Both the position numbers and the translations under genes were made by a program. Of a stretch of 16,386 nucleotides of DNA, positions 1-10,000 are shown one piece after another. The stretch lies in contig WTIG01000041.1 in assembly GCA_011522825.1 (NCBI GenBank), forward strand, positions 1-16,386. Reading direction: 5' to 3'. The DNA is from Puniceicoccaceae bacterium. Lineage in GTDB: Bacteria > Verrucomicrobiota > Verrucomicrobiia > Opitutales > Coraliomargaritaceae. Each line of letters begins with the position of its first letter. Position 1 is the stretch's first letter. Below the pieces are notes generated by a model. The model had not been told where the DNA came from. It did not search any database and worked only from the letters and a program-made list of their open reading frames with translations.

Positions 1-1701
1 TTCTAATGTTGGCTCGATATATTCTTTTGGTATACAGCCTTCAGGAAGTTTGTTTTCAATTAGGATACCATCGCCTCGTTCTAGTGGCTCAACTCGAATA
101 CAAGCATGCCCATACTGTGGATTTTCTACGGCTTGACGAACGAATCGCCCTTCTCCAGATGCTAAATTTCCAAAAGTTTCCCGGTAAGCAATTTGTGGAC
201 GGCCCGCTTCTGCTTGGACTTTAAATTCTCGGAAAAGACGATCACGAATGATTTCTAAGTGTAATTCTCCCATTCCCGAAATTAAGGTTTGTCCAGTATC
301 CTCATTCGTTGAAACAAAAAAAGTTGGGTCCTCTTCAGATAGTCGATCGAGGCCTTGTTCGAGTTTATCTTGATCGGCAGTCGTCTTAGGTTCAATGGAC
401 ATAGATATTACCGTTTCTGGGAATGTCGGTGGCTCCAAACGCATAGGATGGCTTTTTTCACAGAGTGTGTCACCTGTTACGACATCTCGTAAGCCAACAA
501 TTCCACAAATATCTCCTGAATGGGCGACTTCAATATCCTCACGAGCATCTGCTTTCATAATGAGCAATCGAGCAATGCGTTCTGTCTTCCCGGTACGAGG
601 ATTGAGCAAGGCCATTCCTTTCTTTAAAGTACCAGAATAAATACGGAAAAAAACTAATTTCCCCACATAGGAATCGTTCATTAATTTAAAGGCAAGGCCG
701 CTTAATTTAGCTTGATCATCAGGCAACACAGATACTGCTTTACTGTTTAAATCTTCTGCCTCAATGGCCGGCAGATCGAGTGGGCATGGTAAATAATTAA
801 CCACTGCATCGAGTAAGGCTTGCACACCTTTATTTTTAAAAGCGGTTCCAGGGATAACTGGGCAAAAATCGAGTGCTATGGTTGCCTTACGAATCACAGA
901 CTGAAGAAAATCTGCTTCTATAGTTTCCCCTTCTAGATATTTTTCTGCGAGTGATTCATCGCAGTCCGCTAAGGTTTCAATCAATGACTCACGTTCAAAC
1001 TCAGCATTTTCAAATAAGTCTTCTGCGATAGGTTCGATATGAAATGAATTTCCTGAGCTATCTTCTGAGTCGAAAAGTACCGCTTCCATTTTCACTAGAT
1101 CAATCATGCCAGTGAATGTTTCTTCGCCATCGTTTTCTTCAATAATTGGGAGGAAAATTGCTTTTGCCTTGGCATCTAATCGCTTTTTCATGGATTCAAT
1201 CGCTGCCGAAAAGTCTGCCCCGACTCGATCCATTTTATTAATGAAAGCAATCCGTGGCACTTTGTATTTTTCCATTTGTCGCCAAACTGTCTCAGATTGA
1301 GGCTGAACACCCGCAACCGCACAAAAAACAGCAACTGCACCATCCAGTACTCTCAACGAACGTTCGACTTCCGCCGTAAAATCAACGTGCCCTGGGGTAT
1401 CGATTAAATTTATTTGATGGTCGATCCCTGAGTAAATTCCGCTTTTGTTTGTCCAATTACAAGAAATCGCAGCAGAAGTAATAGTGATACCTCGTTCACG
1501 TTCTTGTTCCATCCAGTCGGTTACGGAACTACCTTCATGTACTTCGCCCATTTTGTGGACGACTCCGGTGTAATATAAAATTCTTTCTGTAGTGGTTGTT
1601 TTTCCTGCATCTATGTGAGCGGCTATACCAATATTTCTCGTATATTCCATGGGGAACTTACGCTCTTGGGCATTCTGAGAAACTATTTTTTTGGCTGACA
1701 T
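1..1701 (-). CDS. fusA: Translation elongation factor G (partial, 3' end beyond the left edge)
   Basis: EF-G is the ribosomal translocase GTPase; it moves tRNA-mRNA after peptide transfer and acts with RRF in recycling. The frame is open from the ATG at 1699-1701 to base 1, giving 567 codons; families run near 700 residues, so about 130 C-terminal residues are missing. Visible GTPase motifs are the P-loop AHIDAGKTTTTE (about 28-39), switch I ERERGITIT, DTPGH at 101-105 and NKMD at 155-158. Later segments such as SGMGELHLEII and IPKEYIEPT match domains III and IV. The start MSAKK leaves 21 residues before TRNIGI, somewhat long; M18 (MEYTRNIG) is an alternative, but neither has a Shine-Dalgarno sequence. 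It follows rpsG by 50 bases, the standard rpsL-rpsG-fusA order, which supports true EF-G rather than a paralogue such as spdEFG. Confidence 0.96.
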   Translation of the reverse strand, partial: MSAKKIVSQNAQERKFPMEYTRNIGIAAHIDAGKTTTTERILYYTGVVHKMGEVHEGSSVTDWMEQERERGITITSAAISCNWTNKSGIYSGIDHQINLIDTPGHVDFTAEVERSLRVLDGAVAVFCAVAGVQPQSETVWRQMEKYKVPRIAFINKMDRVGADFSAAIESMKKRLDAKAKAIFLPIIEENDGEETFTGMIDLVKMEAVLFDSEDSSGNSFHIEPIAEDLFENAEFERESLIETLADCDESLAEKYLEGETIEADFLQSVIRKATIALDFCPVIPGTAFKNKGVQALLDAVVNYLPCPLDLPAIEAEDLNSKAVSVLPDDQAKLSGLAFKLMNDSYVGKLVFFRIYSGTLKKGMALLNPRTGKTERIARLLIMKADAREDIEVAHSGDICGIVGLRDVVTGDTLCEKSHPMRLEPPTFPETVISMSIEPKTTADQDKLEQGLDRLSEEDPTFFVSTNEDTGQTLISGMGELHLEIIRDRLFREFKVQAEAGRPQIAYRETFGNLASGEGRFVRQAVENPQYGHACIRVEPLERGDGILIENKLPEGCIPKEYIEPTLE

Positions 1702-1751
1702 AAATAAACTGGAAAAGAACAAGAAAGAAAAAGCGAGAAAGGGCTAAGCCA

Positions 1752-2225
1752 TTACCATCGCAAGTGTGCAAACGCACGATTGGCTTGCGCCATACGGTGA
1801 GTCTCTTCTTTCTTCTTTACGACTCCACCTGTATTGTTGTAAGCATCAATGATCTCATCGGCTAAGGCTTCGTCCATAGCCACACCTTTACGCTTACGTG
1901 CTGAACTGATCATCCAACGAAAGGCTAATGTTTGTTGACGCTCAAATGCGATTTCAACAGGTACCTGATAGGTAGCACCACCGACTCGACGACTTTTCAC
2001 TTCGATCTTTGGACGTGCATTTTCTAATGCACCCATCACTAGATCGACAGGATCACCCTTAGCCAACTTTTCACTCACTCTTTGGAATGCAGTGTACACG
2101 ATACGTTGAGCTACTGTGCGTTTACCACGCTCCATAATCATATTCACTAGATTAGTCACTAATGTACTATTATAGCGAGGATCTGGAATTACTGGACGTT
2201 TAACGGCTTGGCGACGACGAGACAT
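1752..2225 (-). CDS. rpsG: 30S ribosomal protein S7
   Basis: S7 is a primary 16S rRNA-binding protein that nucleates assembly of the 30S head and lines the E site. The 157-residue product has the family length. It begins MSRRRQAVKRPVIPDP, continues with the conserved NMIMERGKRTVAQRIVY block near residue 28, and has the RRVGGATYQVPVEI signature near residue 80. The C-terminus runs through KKKEETHRMAQANRAFAHLRW, typical of the helix near the mRNA exit. It lies 44 bases after rpsL and 50 bases before fusA, so it is the middle gene of a str operon. There is no Shine-Dalgarno sequence; upstream bases are AT-rich (TTTTTAAGAAAT). In enterobacteria S7 represses its own operon by binding the rpsL-rpsG spacer, but at 44 bases this spacer is short and I see no clear structure in it. 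Confidence 0.98.
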   Translation of the reverse strand: MSRRRQAVKRPVIPDPRYNSTLVTNLVNMIMERGKRTVAQRIVYTAFQRVSEKLAKGDPVDLVMGALENARPKIEVKSRRVGGATYQVPVEIAFERQQTLAFRWMISSARKRKGVAMDEALADEIIDAYNNTGGVVKKKEETHRMAQANRAFAHLRW

Positions 2226-2269
2226 ATTTCTTAAAAATTATTTGGTTTATAAATGATAAATTGCTTAGA

Positions 2270-2644
2270 TTATTCCTTTGGACGTTTCACTCCATATTTA
2301 GAACGACTACGACGACGTTTTTCTACACCTACACAGTCAAGGGTTCCTCGAACAATGTGATAACGAACACCTGGAAGGTCTTTCACACGACCACCACGTA
2401 CTAAAACAATACTGTGCTCCTGTAAGCTGTGTCCTTCATCAGGGATGTAGGCGATCACTTCCATACCGTTAGTGAGACGTACTTTAGCCACTTTACGAAT
2501 CGCAGAATTCGGTTTTTTAGGCGTACGAGTCATCACCTGAACACAAACACCACGACGAAAAGGGTTACGGTCTAAAGCACGAGACTTAGACTTTACTTTT
2601 TGTATGATTCGAGGTGAACGAACGAGTTGGTTAATAGTTGGCAT
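2270..2644 (-). CDS. rpsL: 30S ribosomal protein S12
   Basis: S12 sits at the decoding centre of the 30S subunit and influences accuracy. The 124-residue form starting MPTINQLVRSPR matches the family length and its invariant N-terminus, so I prefer this start to an in-frame ATG 20 codons upstream at 2704. The decoding loops TPKKPNSA (with K43 and K44) and GGRVKDLPGVRYH (with K88 and D89) are intact. The residues classically altered in streptomycin resistance are therefore wild type, and D89 is the position that can be methylthiolated. The C-terminus SKYGVKRPK is canonical. It follows rpoC after 128 bases with no convincing terminator, and it leads rpsG-fusA. No Shine-Dalgarno sequence precedes it. 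Confidence 0.98.
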   Translation of the reverse strand: MPTINQLVRSPRIIQKVKSKSRALDRNPFRRGVCVQVMTRTPKKPNSAIRKVAKVRLTNGMEVIAYIPDEGHSLQEHSIVLVRGGRVKDLPGVRYHIVRGTLDCVGVEKRRRSRSKYGVKRPKE

Positions 2645-2772
2645 TGTTATTTGTGTGTATCTAAATTGATTTCTTGTCTTTGGAAAAGTTCGAAAACCTA
2701 GCATTTACGCTATTGTGTGCAAGCTATTTGTTTAAAATTTCTATTTTTTTATAAATCGAGCATTTTATTGGA
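2645..2772 (-). other. rpoC-rpsL spacer, possible promoter region
   Basis: This 128-base AT-rich spacer separates rpoBC from the str genes. I find no strong inverted repeat with a T-run on the transcribed strand, so transcription may read through from rpoC. A weak hexamer pair (TTGCAC, 16 bases, TAGGTT on the minus strand) could be a promoter for rpsL, but each box matches the sigma-70 consensus at only about three positions. No regulator site is evident. Confidence 0.3.
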
Positions 2773-5700
2773 TTAACCGGCTTCTTCTGATTCAGCAGGT
2801 GCTTCACCTTCTACTGGGGCTTCTGCTTCTCCTTCGACGGGAGCATCAGACAAACCAGGGACTTGATTTAAATCGACTTCAGGTGTCGGAATCGCAACAC
2901 CTTCAACATGCTTTGCAGCTTCTTCTGGTGATAGTTGTTCCATATCGGCACCGAGTGTATCGATTTTCAAACGACGGTAGGCAGGAAGACCGGTACCAGC
3001 TGGAATTAAGTGACCCATGATCACATTTTCCTTAAAGCCTTTGAGCCAATCCACTTTACCGAGTGTTGATGCATCCGTCAAAACACGAGTGGTTTCTTGG
3101 AAGGATGCTGCTGAAATGAAGGATTCCGTTTCAATTGATGATTTAGTGATACCGAGTAATACAGGCTCACCTTCAGCTGGCTTACCACCGGCTTCTTCGA
3201 TCTCATCATTTGATTTCATGAACTCATAACGATCCACTTGTTCACCCCAGAAGAATTCTGAATCGCCTGGATCGGTGATTCTGACTTTCTTGAGCATTTG
3301 AGCAATAATCACCTCAATGTGCTTATCGTTAATGGTCACACCTTGTAGGCGATAAACTTTTTGAATTTCTTCAATCAAGTAATCGCAAACTTTCTCACGA
3401 CCCAAGATTTCTAATAGCTCATGTGGGTCTGCAGCACCTTCAGTTAAGTGCTGTCCTTTATGAACAAGGTCACCGATTTGAACGAGCAGGTGTTTTCCAT
3501 GAGGGATCAAGTGAACCTCTTCATTTCCTGTTTCAGGATCAGTAACGAGTAATTTCTTCTTACCACGTAAGGTTCCATCAACAGAAACAACTCCGTCAAT
3601 CTTAGCCATTTCGGCAGCTTCTTTTGGACGACGTGCTTCAAATAATTCAGCAACACGTGGTAGACCCCCTGTAATGTCTTGGGTCTTAGAAGCTTGGCGA
3701 GGTGTTTTTGCCAACATAGCACCTTGTGTAATCGTGTCTTTTTCATTCACTACGATTTGTGCACCTGTTGGAATTGCGTAAGTAGCAATTACCTTCTTGC
3801 CGTCTAAGATTTCAATCTGAGGATTTAGGTCATCTTTATGCTCAACAACCACAGTAGTGATTTGGCCTGAAGAATCATCCATCTCACGTTTCACTGTCAC
3901 TCCAGGAATCATATCACTGAAGCCAATCTTACCCGCTTTTTCAGAAAGAATTGGAATGTTATGTGGATCCCACATTGCAAGGACTTCGCCCTTCTTAATG
4001 CTTCCGCCGTCTGGTTGTGTTAACACTGAACCAGCAACGATCTTATAATCTTCAAGCACTCGTCCGTTGTCATCAAGGATAAGCACTGAACCCGTCTTAT
4101 TAAGTACGATACTTGCACCATCAATCGTTTGAACGATTCTCAAATTCTTATACTGAACTGTACCACCCGAACGGACTTTAATTTCAGGATTCTTAAAGAC
4201 ACCACTAGCAATACCACCAATGTGGAAAGTACGCATAGTCAATTGTGTACCCGGCTCACCGATCGATTGAGCGGCAATAATACCTACAGAAGCACCACGC
4301 TCAACCATTGAGTTAGTAGCTGGGTTGATTCCGTATTCAAGCGCTGTGATTCCAATCTTCTTGCGAGTGGTTAATGCAGAAAGCACTTTAACCTTCTCAA
4401 TACCTACCTCGTCAATCTTATGAGCAATCTCTTCTGTAATGATTTCACCATGCTTAACAATGATTTCATCAGGATTTAGAGGATTCTTAATGTCATTTGA
4501 TGAGCAACGACCCACAATACGGTCAAACAAGCTGACGATTTCGTCATCACCTTCATAAATTGCAAATTTCCAAATACCTGTACGGTTTCCGTCATCATAA
4601 GCTTCTACGATGCAATCCATAGCCACATCACAAAGCTTACGAGTCATGTAACCCGCATCCGCAGTTTTCAGCGCAGTATCAGCCAGACCCTTACGAGCAC
4701 CGTGAGTAGAAATAAAGTACTCCAACACAGATAGACCTTCACGGAATGAAGAAAGAATCGGGCGTTCAATAATTTCACCTGAAGGCTTAGCCATTAATCC
4801 ACGTGTACCACACAATTGTCTAACTTGTTGCTTATTACCACGAGCACCTGAATCCATCATCAAGAAAACAGGATTCATCGCTTCTTGTCCTGAATTTTCT
4901 TTCAGTTCATCGAATACCGCTTTGGCAATTTCGTCGGTTGTACCTGTCCAGATATCAATAATCTTATTGTATCGCTCACCTTCAGTGATGATACCTTTTT
5001 TGTACTGACCTTCAACTTCGTCAATTTTCTTACGAGCTTCCTTAACGATCTCTGGTTTTGACTCCGGAATGATCATGTCATCGATACCGATAGAAACACC
5101 TGCTTTTGTAGCGATCTTAAAGCCAACATCTTTCAAGACATCGAGTGTTTTAACCGTTTCAGCTTTGCCCACTTTTCGGTAGGTTTCTAAAATAATATCA
5201 CCCAACTTGCCCTTAGCGACTGGGAAATTAATAAACCCTAATTCTTCGGGCCAGATTGTATTGAAGATAACACGACCGACTGTTGTGCAGATAACTTTAT
5301 CATTTGCATTACCGTAAGACGTATTTTCGTTTCCGTAATCAGGGTTGATGAAATTGATCCAATCTTTAACATCTAAAGCACCGTCAGCCACTGCTGTATC
5401 CAGCTCGTCTTTATCAACGATCAATGGTAAACGCTTACCCTTTGGTGCTTGATACCTTGGTTCGCAGGTTAAGAAATAAGACCCTAAAACAATATCTTGA
5501 GACGGTGTCAAAATCGGCTTACCGCTGGAAGGCGAGAAGATGTTGTGCGTTGCCATCATCAAGGTCTTCGCTTCCATAACTGCTTCTAAAGACAATGGTA
5601 CGTGTACCGCCATTTGGTCGCCATCAAAGTCAGCATTGTAAGCAGTACAAACAAGTGGGTGAACACGGATCGCATCACCTTCGATAAGTACAGGCTCAAA

Positions 5701-7014
5701 AGCTTGAATAGACAAACGGTGCAAAGTTGGAGCACGATTCAAGAGAACTGGGTGTCCTTTTGTAACTTCTTCCAAAATATCCCAAACTTCAGGCGACTGT
5801 TTCTCGATCATCTTACGAGCACCACGCACAGTGTGTACGAAGCCAAGTTCTTTTAGACGACGGATAATAAATGGTTCAAATAAAACCAATGCCATTTTCT
5901 TAGGCAATCCGCACTGATTGAGTTTAAGCTCTGGACCAGTCACAATAACAGAACGTCCTGAGTAGTCCACACGCTTACCGAGAAGATTTTGACGGAAGCG
6001 ACCTTGCTTACCTTTCAACATATCGGAAAGTGATTTCAATGGACGATTACCCGCACCTGTTACTGCTCGGCCATGACGACCATTATCAAACAATGCATCC
6101 ACAGCTTCTTGAAGCATGCGTTTTTCATTATGGATAATAACGTCAGGTGTTTTAAGTTGTAAAAGATTCTTCAGACGATTGTTACGGTTGATCACACGAC
6201 GGTAAAGGTCGTTCAAATCCGATGTAGCAAAACGGCCTCCCTCAAGAGGAACAAGTGGTCTCAAGTCAGGTGGAACCACAGGCAATGCTTCAAGCACCAT
6301 CCAATCTGGATTAGACCCTGAATTGATGAAACCTTGAATTGTTTTTAATCGTTTAGAAACTTTCTTTTTAATCTGCTTTGAACGAGTTGCATGCATTTGC
6401 TCATTCAATTCGACAACAGTGGCTTGCAAGTCGACACGCTTAAGAGCATCACGAACGGCCTCGGCACCCATTCCAGCAATGAATGAATCTTCACCATACT
6501 CGTCTTGTGCTTGTAAATATTCTTGCTCAGTTAACAACTGGCGCTCTTCAAGTGGAGTTTTACCTGGATCAATCACCAAGTAGTTCTCGTAATAAATAAC
6601 ACGCTCTAAATTTCTCGCTGTAATATCGAGCAATAGACCTAAACGACTAGGCATACTCTTTAAGAACCAAATGTGTGAAACTGGAACCGCTAATTCAATG
6701 TGTCCCATGCGGTCACGACGAACACGTGAAACAGTCACTTCAACACCACAACGGTCACAAATTACGCCCTTATACTTAATTCGCTTATACTTTCCACACG
6801 CACATTCGTAATCCCTTACTGGGCCAAATATACGCTGACAAAATAAACCACCTGGCTCAGGCTTGAATGTACGATAATTAATCGTCTCAGGGTTTTTGAC
6901 CTCCCCTCTTGACCACTCACGAATGGCTTCCGGAGAAGCGACTGTGATTTTAACATGATCAAACGATTTTGTTGCTTCGTAACCTAATATATCTCGTGCG
7001 ACTTCTGTACTCAT
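2773..7014 (-). CDS. rpoC: DNA-directed RNA polymerase subunit beta'
   Basis: This is the catalytic clamp subunit of RNA polymerase, 1413 residues, close to the 1407 of E. coli. The N-terminal zinc site is intact (C71, C73, C86, C89). The catalytic loop NADFDGDQM spans 460-468 with Mg-binding D462, D464 and D466. Bridge-helix and trigger-loop signatures are present (GYMTRKLCDVA; SIGEPGTQLTMRTFHIGG). The long segment after the trigger-loop start resembles the E. coli trigger-loop insertion. The C-terminus is a short acidic tail with repeated APVEGEA. The odd point is the second zinc site: the four cysteines found in other bacteria (E. coli 814, 888, 895, 898) align with G809, T883, T890 and E893, so zinc binding there appears lost while the surrounding fold is kept. 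It starts 26 bases after rpoB, without a Shine-Dalgarno sequence, so translational coupling is possible. Confidence 0.99.
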   Translation of the reverse strand: MSTEVARDILGYEATKSFDHVKITVASPEAIREWSRGEVKNPETINYRTFKPEPGGLFCQRIFGPVRDYECACGKYKRIKYKGVICDRCGVEVTVSRVRRDRMGHIELAVPVSHIWFLKSMPSRLGLLLDITARNLERVIYYENYLVIDPGKTPLEERQLLTEQEYLQAQDEYGEDSFIAGMGAEAVRDALKRVDLQATVVELNEQMHATRSKQIKKKVSKRLKTIQGFINSGSNPDWMVLEALPVVPPDLRPLVPLEGGRFATSDLNDLYRRVINRNNRLKNLLQLKTPDVIIHNEKRMLQEAVDALFDNGRHGRAVTGAGNRPLKSLSDMLKGKQGRFRQNLLGKRVDYSGRSVIVTGPELKLNQCGLPKKMALVLFEPFIIRRLKELGFVHTVRGARKMIEKQSPEVWDILEEVTKGHPVLLNRAPTLHRLSIQAFEPVLIEGDAIRVHPLVCTAYNADFDGDQMAVHVPLSLEAVMEAKTLMMATHNIFSPSSGKPILTPSQDIVLGSYFLTCEPRYQAPKGKRLPLIVDKDELDTAVADGALDVKDWINFINPDYGNENTSYGNANDKVICTTVGRVIFNTIWPEELGFINFPVAKGKLGDIILETYRKVGKAETVKTLDVLKDVGFKIATKAGVSIGIDDMIIPESKPEIVKEARKKIDEVEGQYKKGIITEGERYNKIIDIWTGTTDEIAKAVFDELKENSGQEAMNPVFLMMDSGARGNKQQVRQLCGTRGLMAKPSGEIIERPILSSFREGLSVLEYFISTHGARKGLADTALKTADAGYMTRKLCDVAMDCIVEAYDDGNRTGIWKFAIYEGDDEIVSLFDRIVGRCSSNDIKNPLNPDEIIVKHGEIITEEIAHKIDEVGIEKVKVLSALTTRKKIGITALEYGINPATNSMVERGASVGIIAAQSIGEPGTQLTMRTFHIGGIASGVFKNPEIKVRSGGTVQYKNLRIVQTIDGASIVLNKTGSVLILDDNGRVLEDYKIVAGSVLTQPDGGSIKKGEVLAMWDPHNIPILSEKAGKIGFSDMIPGVTVKREMDDSSGQITTVVVEHKDDLNPQIEILDGKKVIATYAIPTGAQIVVNEKDTITQGAMLAKTPRQASKTQDITGGLPRVAELFEARRPKEAAEMAKIDGVVSVDGTLRGKKKLLVTDPETGNEEVHLIPHGKHLLVQIGDLVHKGQHLTEGAADPHELLEILGREKVCDYLIEEIQKVYRLQGVTINDKHIEVIIAQMLKKVRITDPGDSEFFWGEQVDRYEFMKSNDEIEEAGGKPAEGEPVLLGITKSSIETESFISAASFQETTRVLTDASTLGKVDWLKGFKENVIMGHLIPAGTGLPAYRRLKIDTLGADMEQLSPEEAAKHVEGVAIPTPEVDLNQVPGLSDAPVEGEAEAPVEGEAPAESEEAG

Positions 7015-7040
7015 ATTTCTAAAAATTTAATCGTTAATAC

Positions 7041-10000
7041 TTATCCTTGATCGGCTATGCCATTACCTAATTCAAATTTACCTTCTGATTCTAAACGAAC
7101 GTCTAGACATAAGCTTTGAATTTCCTTCATCAAAACATTGAATGATTGAGGCGTACCTGCATTCAAGCTGTTATCCCCTTTAACTAGAGATTCATAAATG
7201 CGTGTTCGGCCTGTAACATCATCCGATTTGACAGTTAACAATTCCTGCAAGGTATAAGCAGCACCATAAGCCTCTAGGGCCCAGACCTCCATCTCCCCGA
7301 ATCGCTGACCACCGTATTGAGCTTTACCGCCCAAAGGTTGCTGTGTGATCAAGCTGTAAGGTCCAACTGCACGAGCGTGGATCTTAGAAGCTACTAAGTG
7401 ATTTAGCTTAAGCATATACATATAACCAACCACAACTTCTTGGTGAATCTTCTCACCTGAACGGCCATCATATAAAACACTCTTACCTGTCTTTGGAAGA
7501 TCGGCTTCTTCTAAATACTCACGAACACGTGTTTCAGAAATACCGTCGAAAATTGGAGTCGCAACCGTGAGACCTAGCTTCTTACAAGCCCAACCCAAAT
7601 GCGTTTCCAAAACTTGACCAACATTCATTCGCGATGGAACCCCTAAAGGATTCAAGCAAATTTCAACCGGAGTTCCGTCCTCTAAGTGAGGCATATCTTC
7701 TTCAGCAACAATCTTAGCAACAACACCTTTGTTACCGTGACGACCAGCCATCTTGTCACCGACTTGCATTTTGCGCTTTTTCGCAATGTATACTTTAACG
7801 CTCTTAACAACTCCTTGATCAGCGTCTTCTCCAGTTTCTACACCTTCGATCTTACGCTCTTTTTCGTAGTCCAATTCATCAAACTTACCTTGATAGTTTT
7901 CGACAATCTCCATGATCTTAATGCGAACTGGAGAAGGATCGATTTCGATAAATTTAGAAACCGCAGCTAAGCGACGCAGTAAAGTTTTGGTAATCTTACG
8001 ATTCGCTGGAATGATGATTTCATCCGTTTCGCTGTTTTTAACATCGAGAGGAATTTTCTCACCTAAAAGAATGTTGGATAGAGCTTCTGTAAGATCTTCA
8101 CGTAAACGATCACTTTGTGAACGATACTCTTCGTTGATCTTCTTGATCATTCTGCGTTTATCCGAAGCAGACATTTGCTCTGATTCGCCATCCACTCGTG
8201 CAGAAACTTTAACATCCATGATAATACCACGAATACCAGATGGAACAACCAAAGAGGTATCTTTAACATCTGCAGCCTTTTCACCGAAGATCGCACGTAG
8301 TAGTTTCTCTTCTGGAGCAAGTTCTGTTTCTGATTTTGGTGTGATCTTACCCACTAAGATATCGCCTGGTTTCACTTCAGCACCGACACGAATCACACCG
8401 TCGTGATTTAAGTCTTTCAAGGCTTCTTCACCAACGTTTGGAATATCACGGGTGATTTCTTCAGGTCCTAATTTTGTATCACGAGCAGTGACTTCAAATT
8501 CATCGATATGAATGGATGTAAAGATATCTTCTTTTACGATCTTCTCTGAGATCAAAATCGCATCTTCGAAATTATAACCATTCCATGGCATGAAGGCGAC
8601 AAGGATGTTTCGACCGATTGCTAAATCACCTTTATCGGTGGAAGCACCATCGGCAATCACTTCGCCTTTTTTCACAGGCTGACCTTTGACAACAATCGGT
8701 TTTTGGTTGAAGCAAGTACCTGCATTAGAACGCATGAACTTTCTCAACTTATACACATAGATATCTTTTTTCTCATCGGTTTGGATATCTTGTGATTTAG
8801 AAGGTAAGCTACCGTCTTTTGTTAAAATAATTTGATTCGCATCTACTGAAGCAATGATTCCATTAATCGAAGCAATTTCTACTGTCTTAGAATCAATCGC
8901 TACACGATTTTCAATCCCTGTTCCAACGAATGGAGCCTCTGATTGTAAGAGAGGCACACCTTGACGTTGCATGTTAGAACCCATCAAAGCACGGTTAGCA
9001 TCGTCATGCTCCAAGAATGGAATAAGCCCTGCAGCTACGGATACAAGCTGTTTCGGCGAAACATCCATGTAATCCACTTCTTTAGCAGACAGTTCTAAAA
9101 CCTCATCTTGATTACGGCAGGTAACGCGTCCAGTGAGCATGCCTTTAGCATCAATTTCTGAATTTGCCTGTGCGATCATGAATGGCTCTTCTTGATCTGC
9201 ATTTAAGTATTCAATTTCATCAGAAACTTTTCCATTAACAACTTTTCGGTACGGTGTTTCGATGAATCCAAACTCGTTGATTCGAGAATAAAGACTGAGT
9301 GAATTGATCAAACCAATATTCGGACCTTCAGGTGTTTCAATTGGGCAGATACGTCCGTAGTGTGATGGATGAACGTCTCGGACTTCAAAACCTGCACGTT
9401 CACGATTTAAACCTCCAGGCCCTAAGGCTGAAAGACGACGCTTGTGAGTCAATTCTGCCAATGGATTAATTTGATCCATAAATTGAGATAGCTGGCTTCG
9501 TGCAAAGAAATCACGAATCACTGTACTCAATGCTTTTGGATTGATCAATTTCTGTGGCGTAATCGAATCAACACTTTGATCGTATAAAGTCATACGCTCT
9601 TTGACGAGACGCTCTGTTCTCGCTAATCCAATACGACACTGGTTTGCCAATAGTTCACCAACTGTACGAATACGGCGGCTACCCAAGTGATCGATATCGT
9701 CTAAAGTACCTTCACCTCTTTTGAGTCTTGTTAAATACTTAGTTGCCTGAACGATGTCTTCTGCACACACAACACGGAAATCGAGATCGATATCCATCTT
9801 GAGTTTTTGGTTTAGCTTATAACGTCCAACACGACCTAAGTCATAGCGTCTTGGATCTTGGAATAGACGCTTTAATAAAGCTTTAGCATTTGCAGTTGTT
9901 GGTGGCTCACCAGGTCTTAGGCGTTTGTAAATGTCTTTAAGCGCTTCTTCTTCGTTTTGCGTTGGGTCTTTTTTCAAGCAACGGATGATTGCACCATCGT

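Noticed and set aside
2645..2704. In-frame 20-codon N-terminal extension of rpsL
   Set aside because: The invariant S12 N-terminus MPTINQLVR begins at 2644, and the extra residues match no S12 sequence known to me.
2779..2845. Repetitive acidic tail of RpoC (APVEGEA repeats) as a new domain
   Set aside because: It is a short low-complexity tail; beta' C-termini are commonly variable and acidic, so no function is implied.
7912..8406. 164-codon plus-strand open frame opposite rpoB
   Set aside because: It is antisense to a highly conserved coding region, has no recognisable motifs, and is explained by the codon use of rpoB.
9430..9479. Possible natural rifampicin resistance from changes in the RpoB pocket (I455 where E. 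coli has N518)
   Set aside because: The main determinants D453, H463 and S468 are conserved, and single differences at this position vary between phyla; resistance cannot be inferred.
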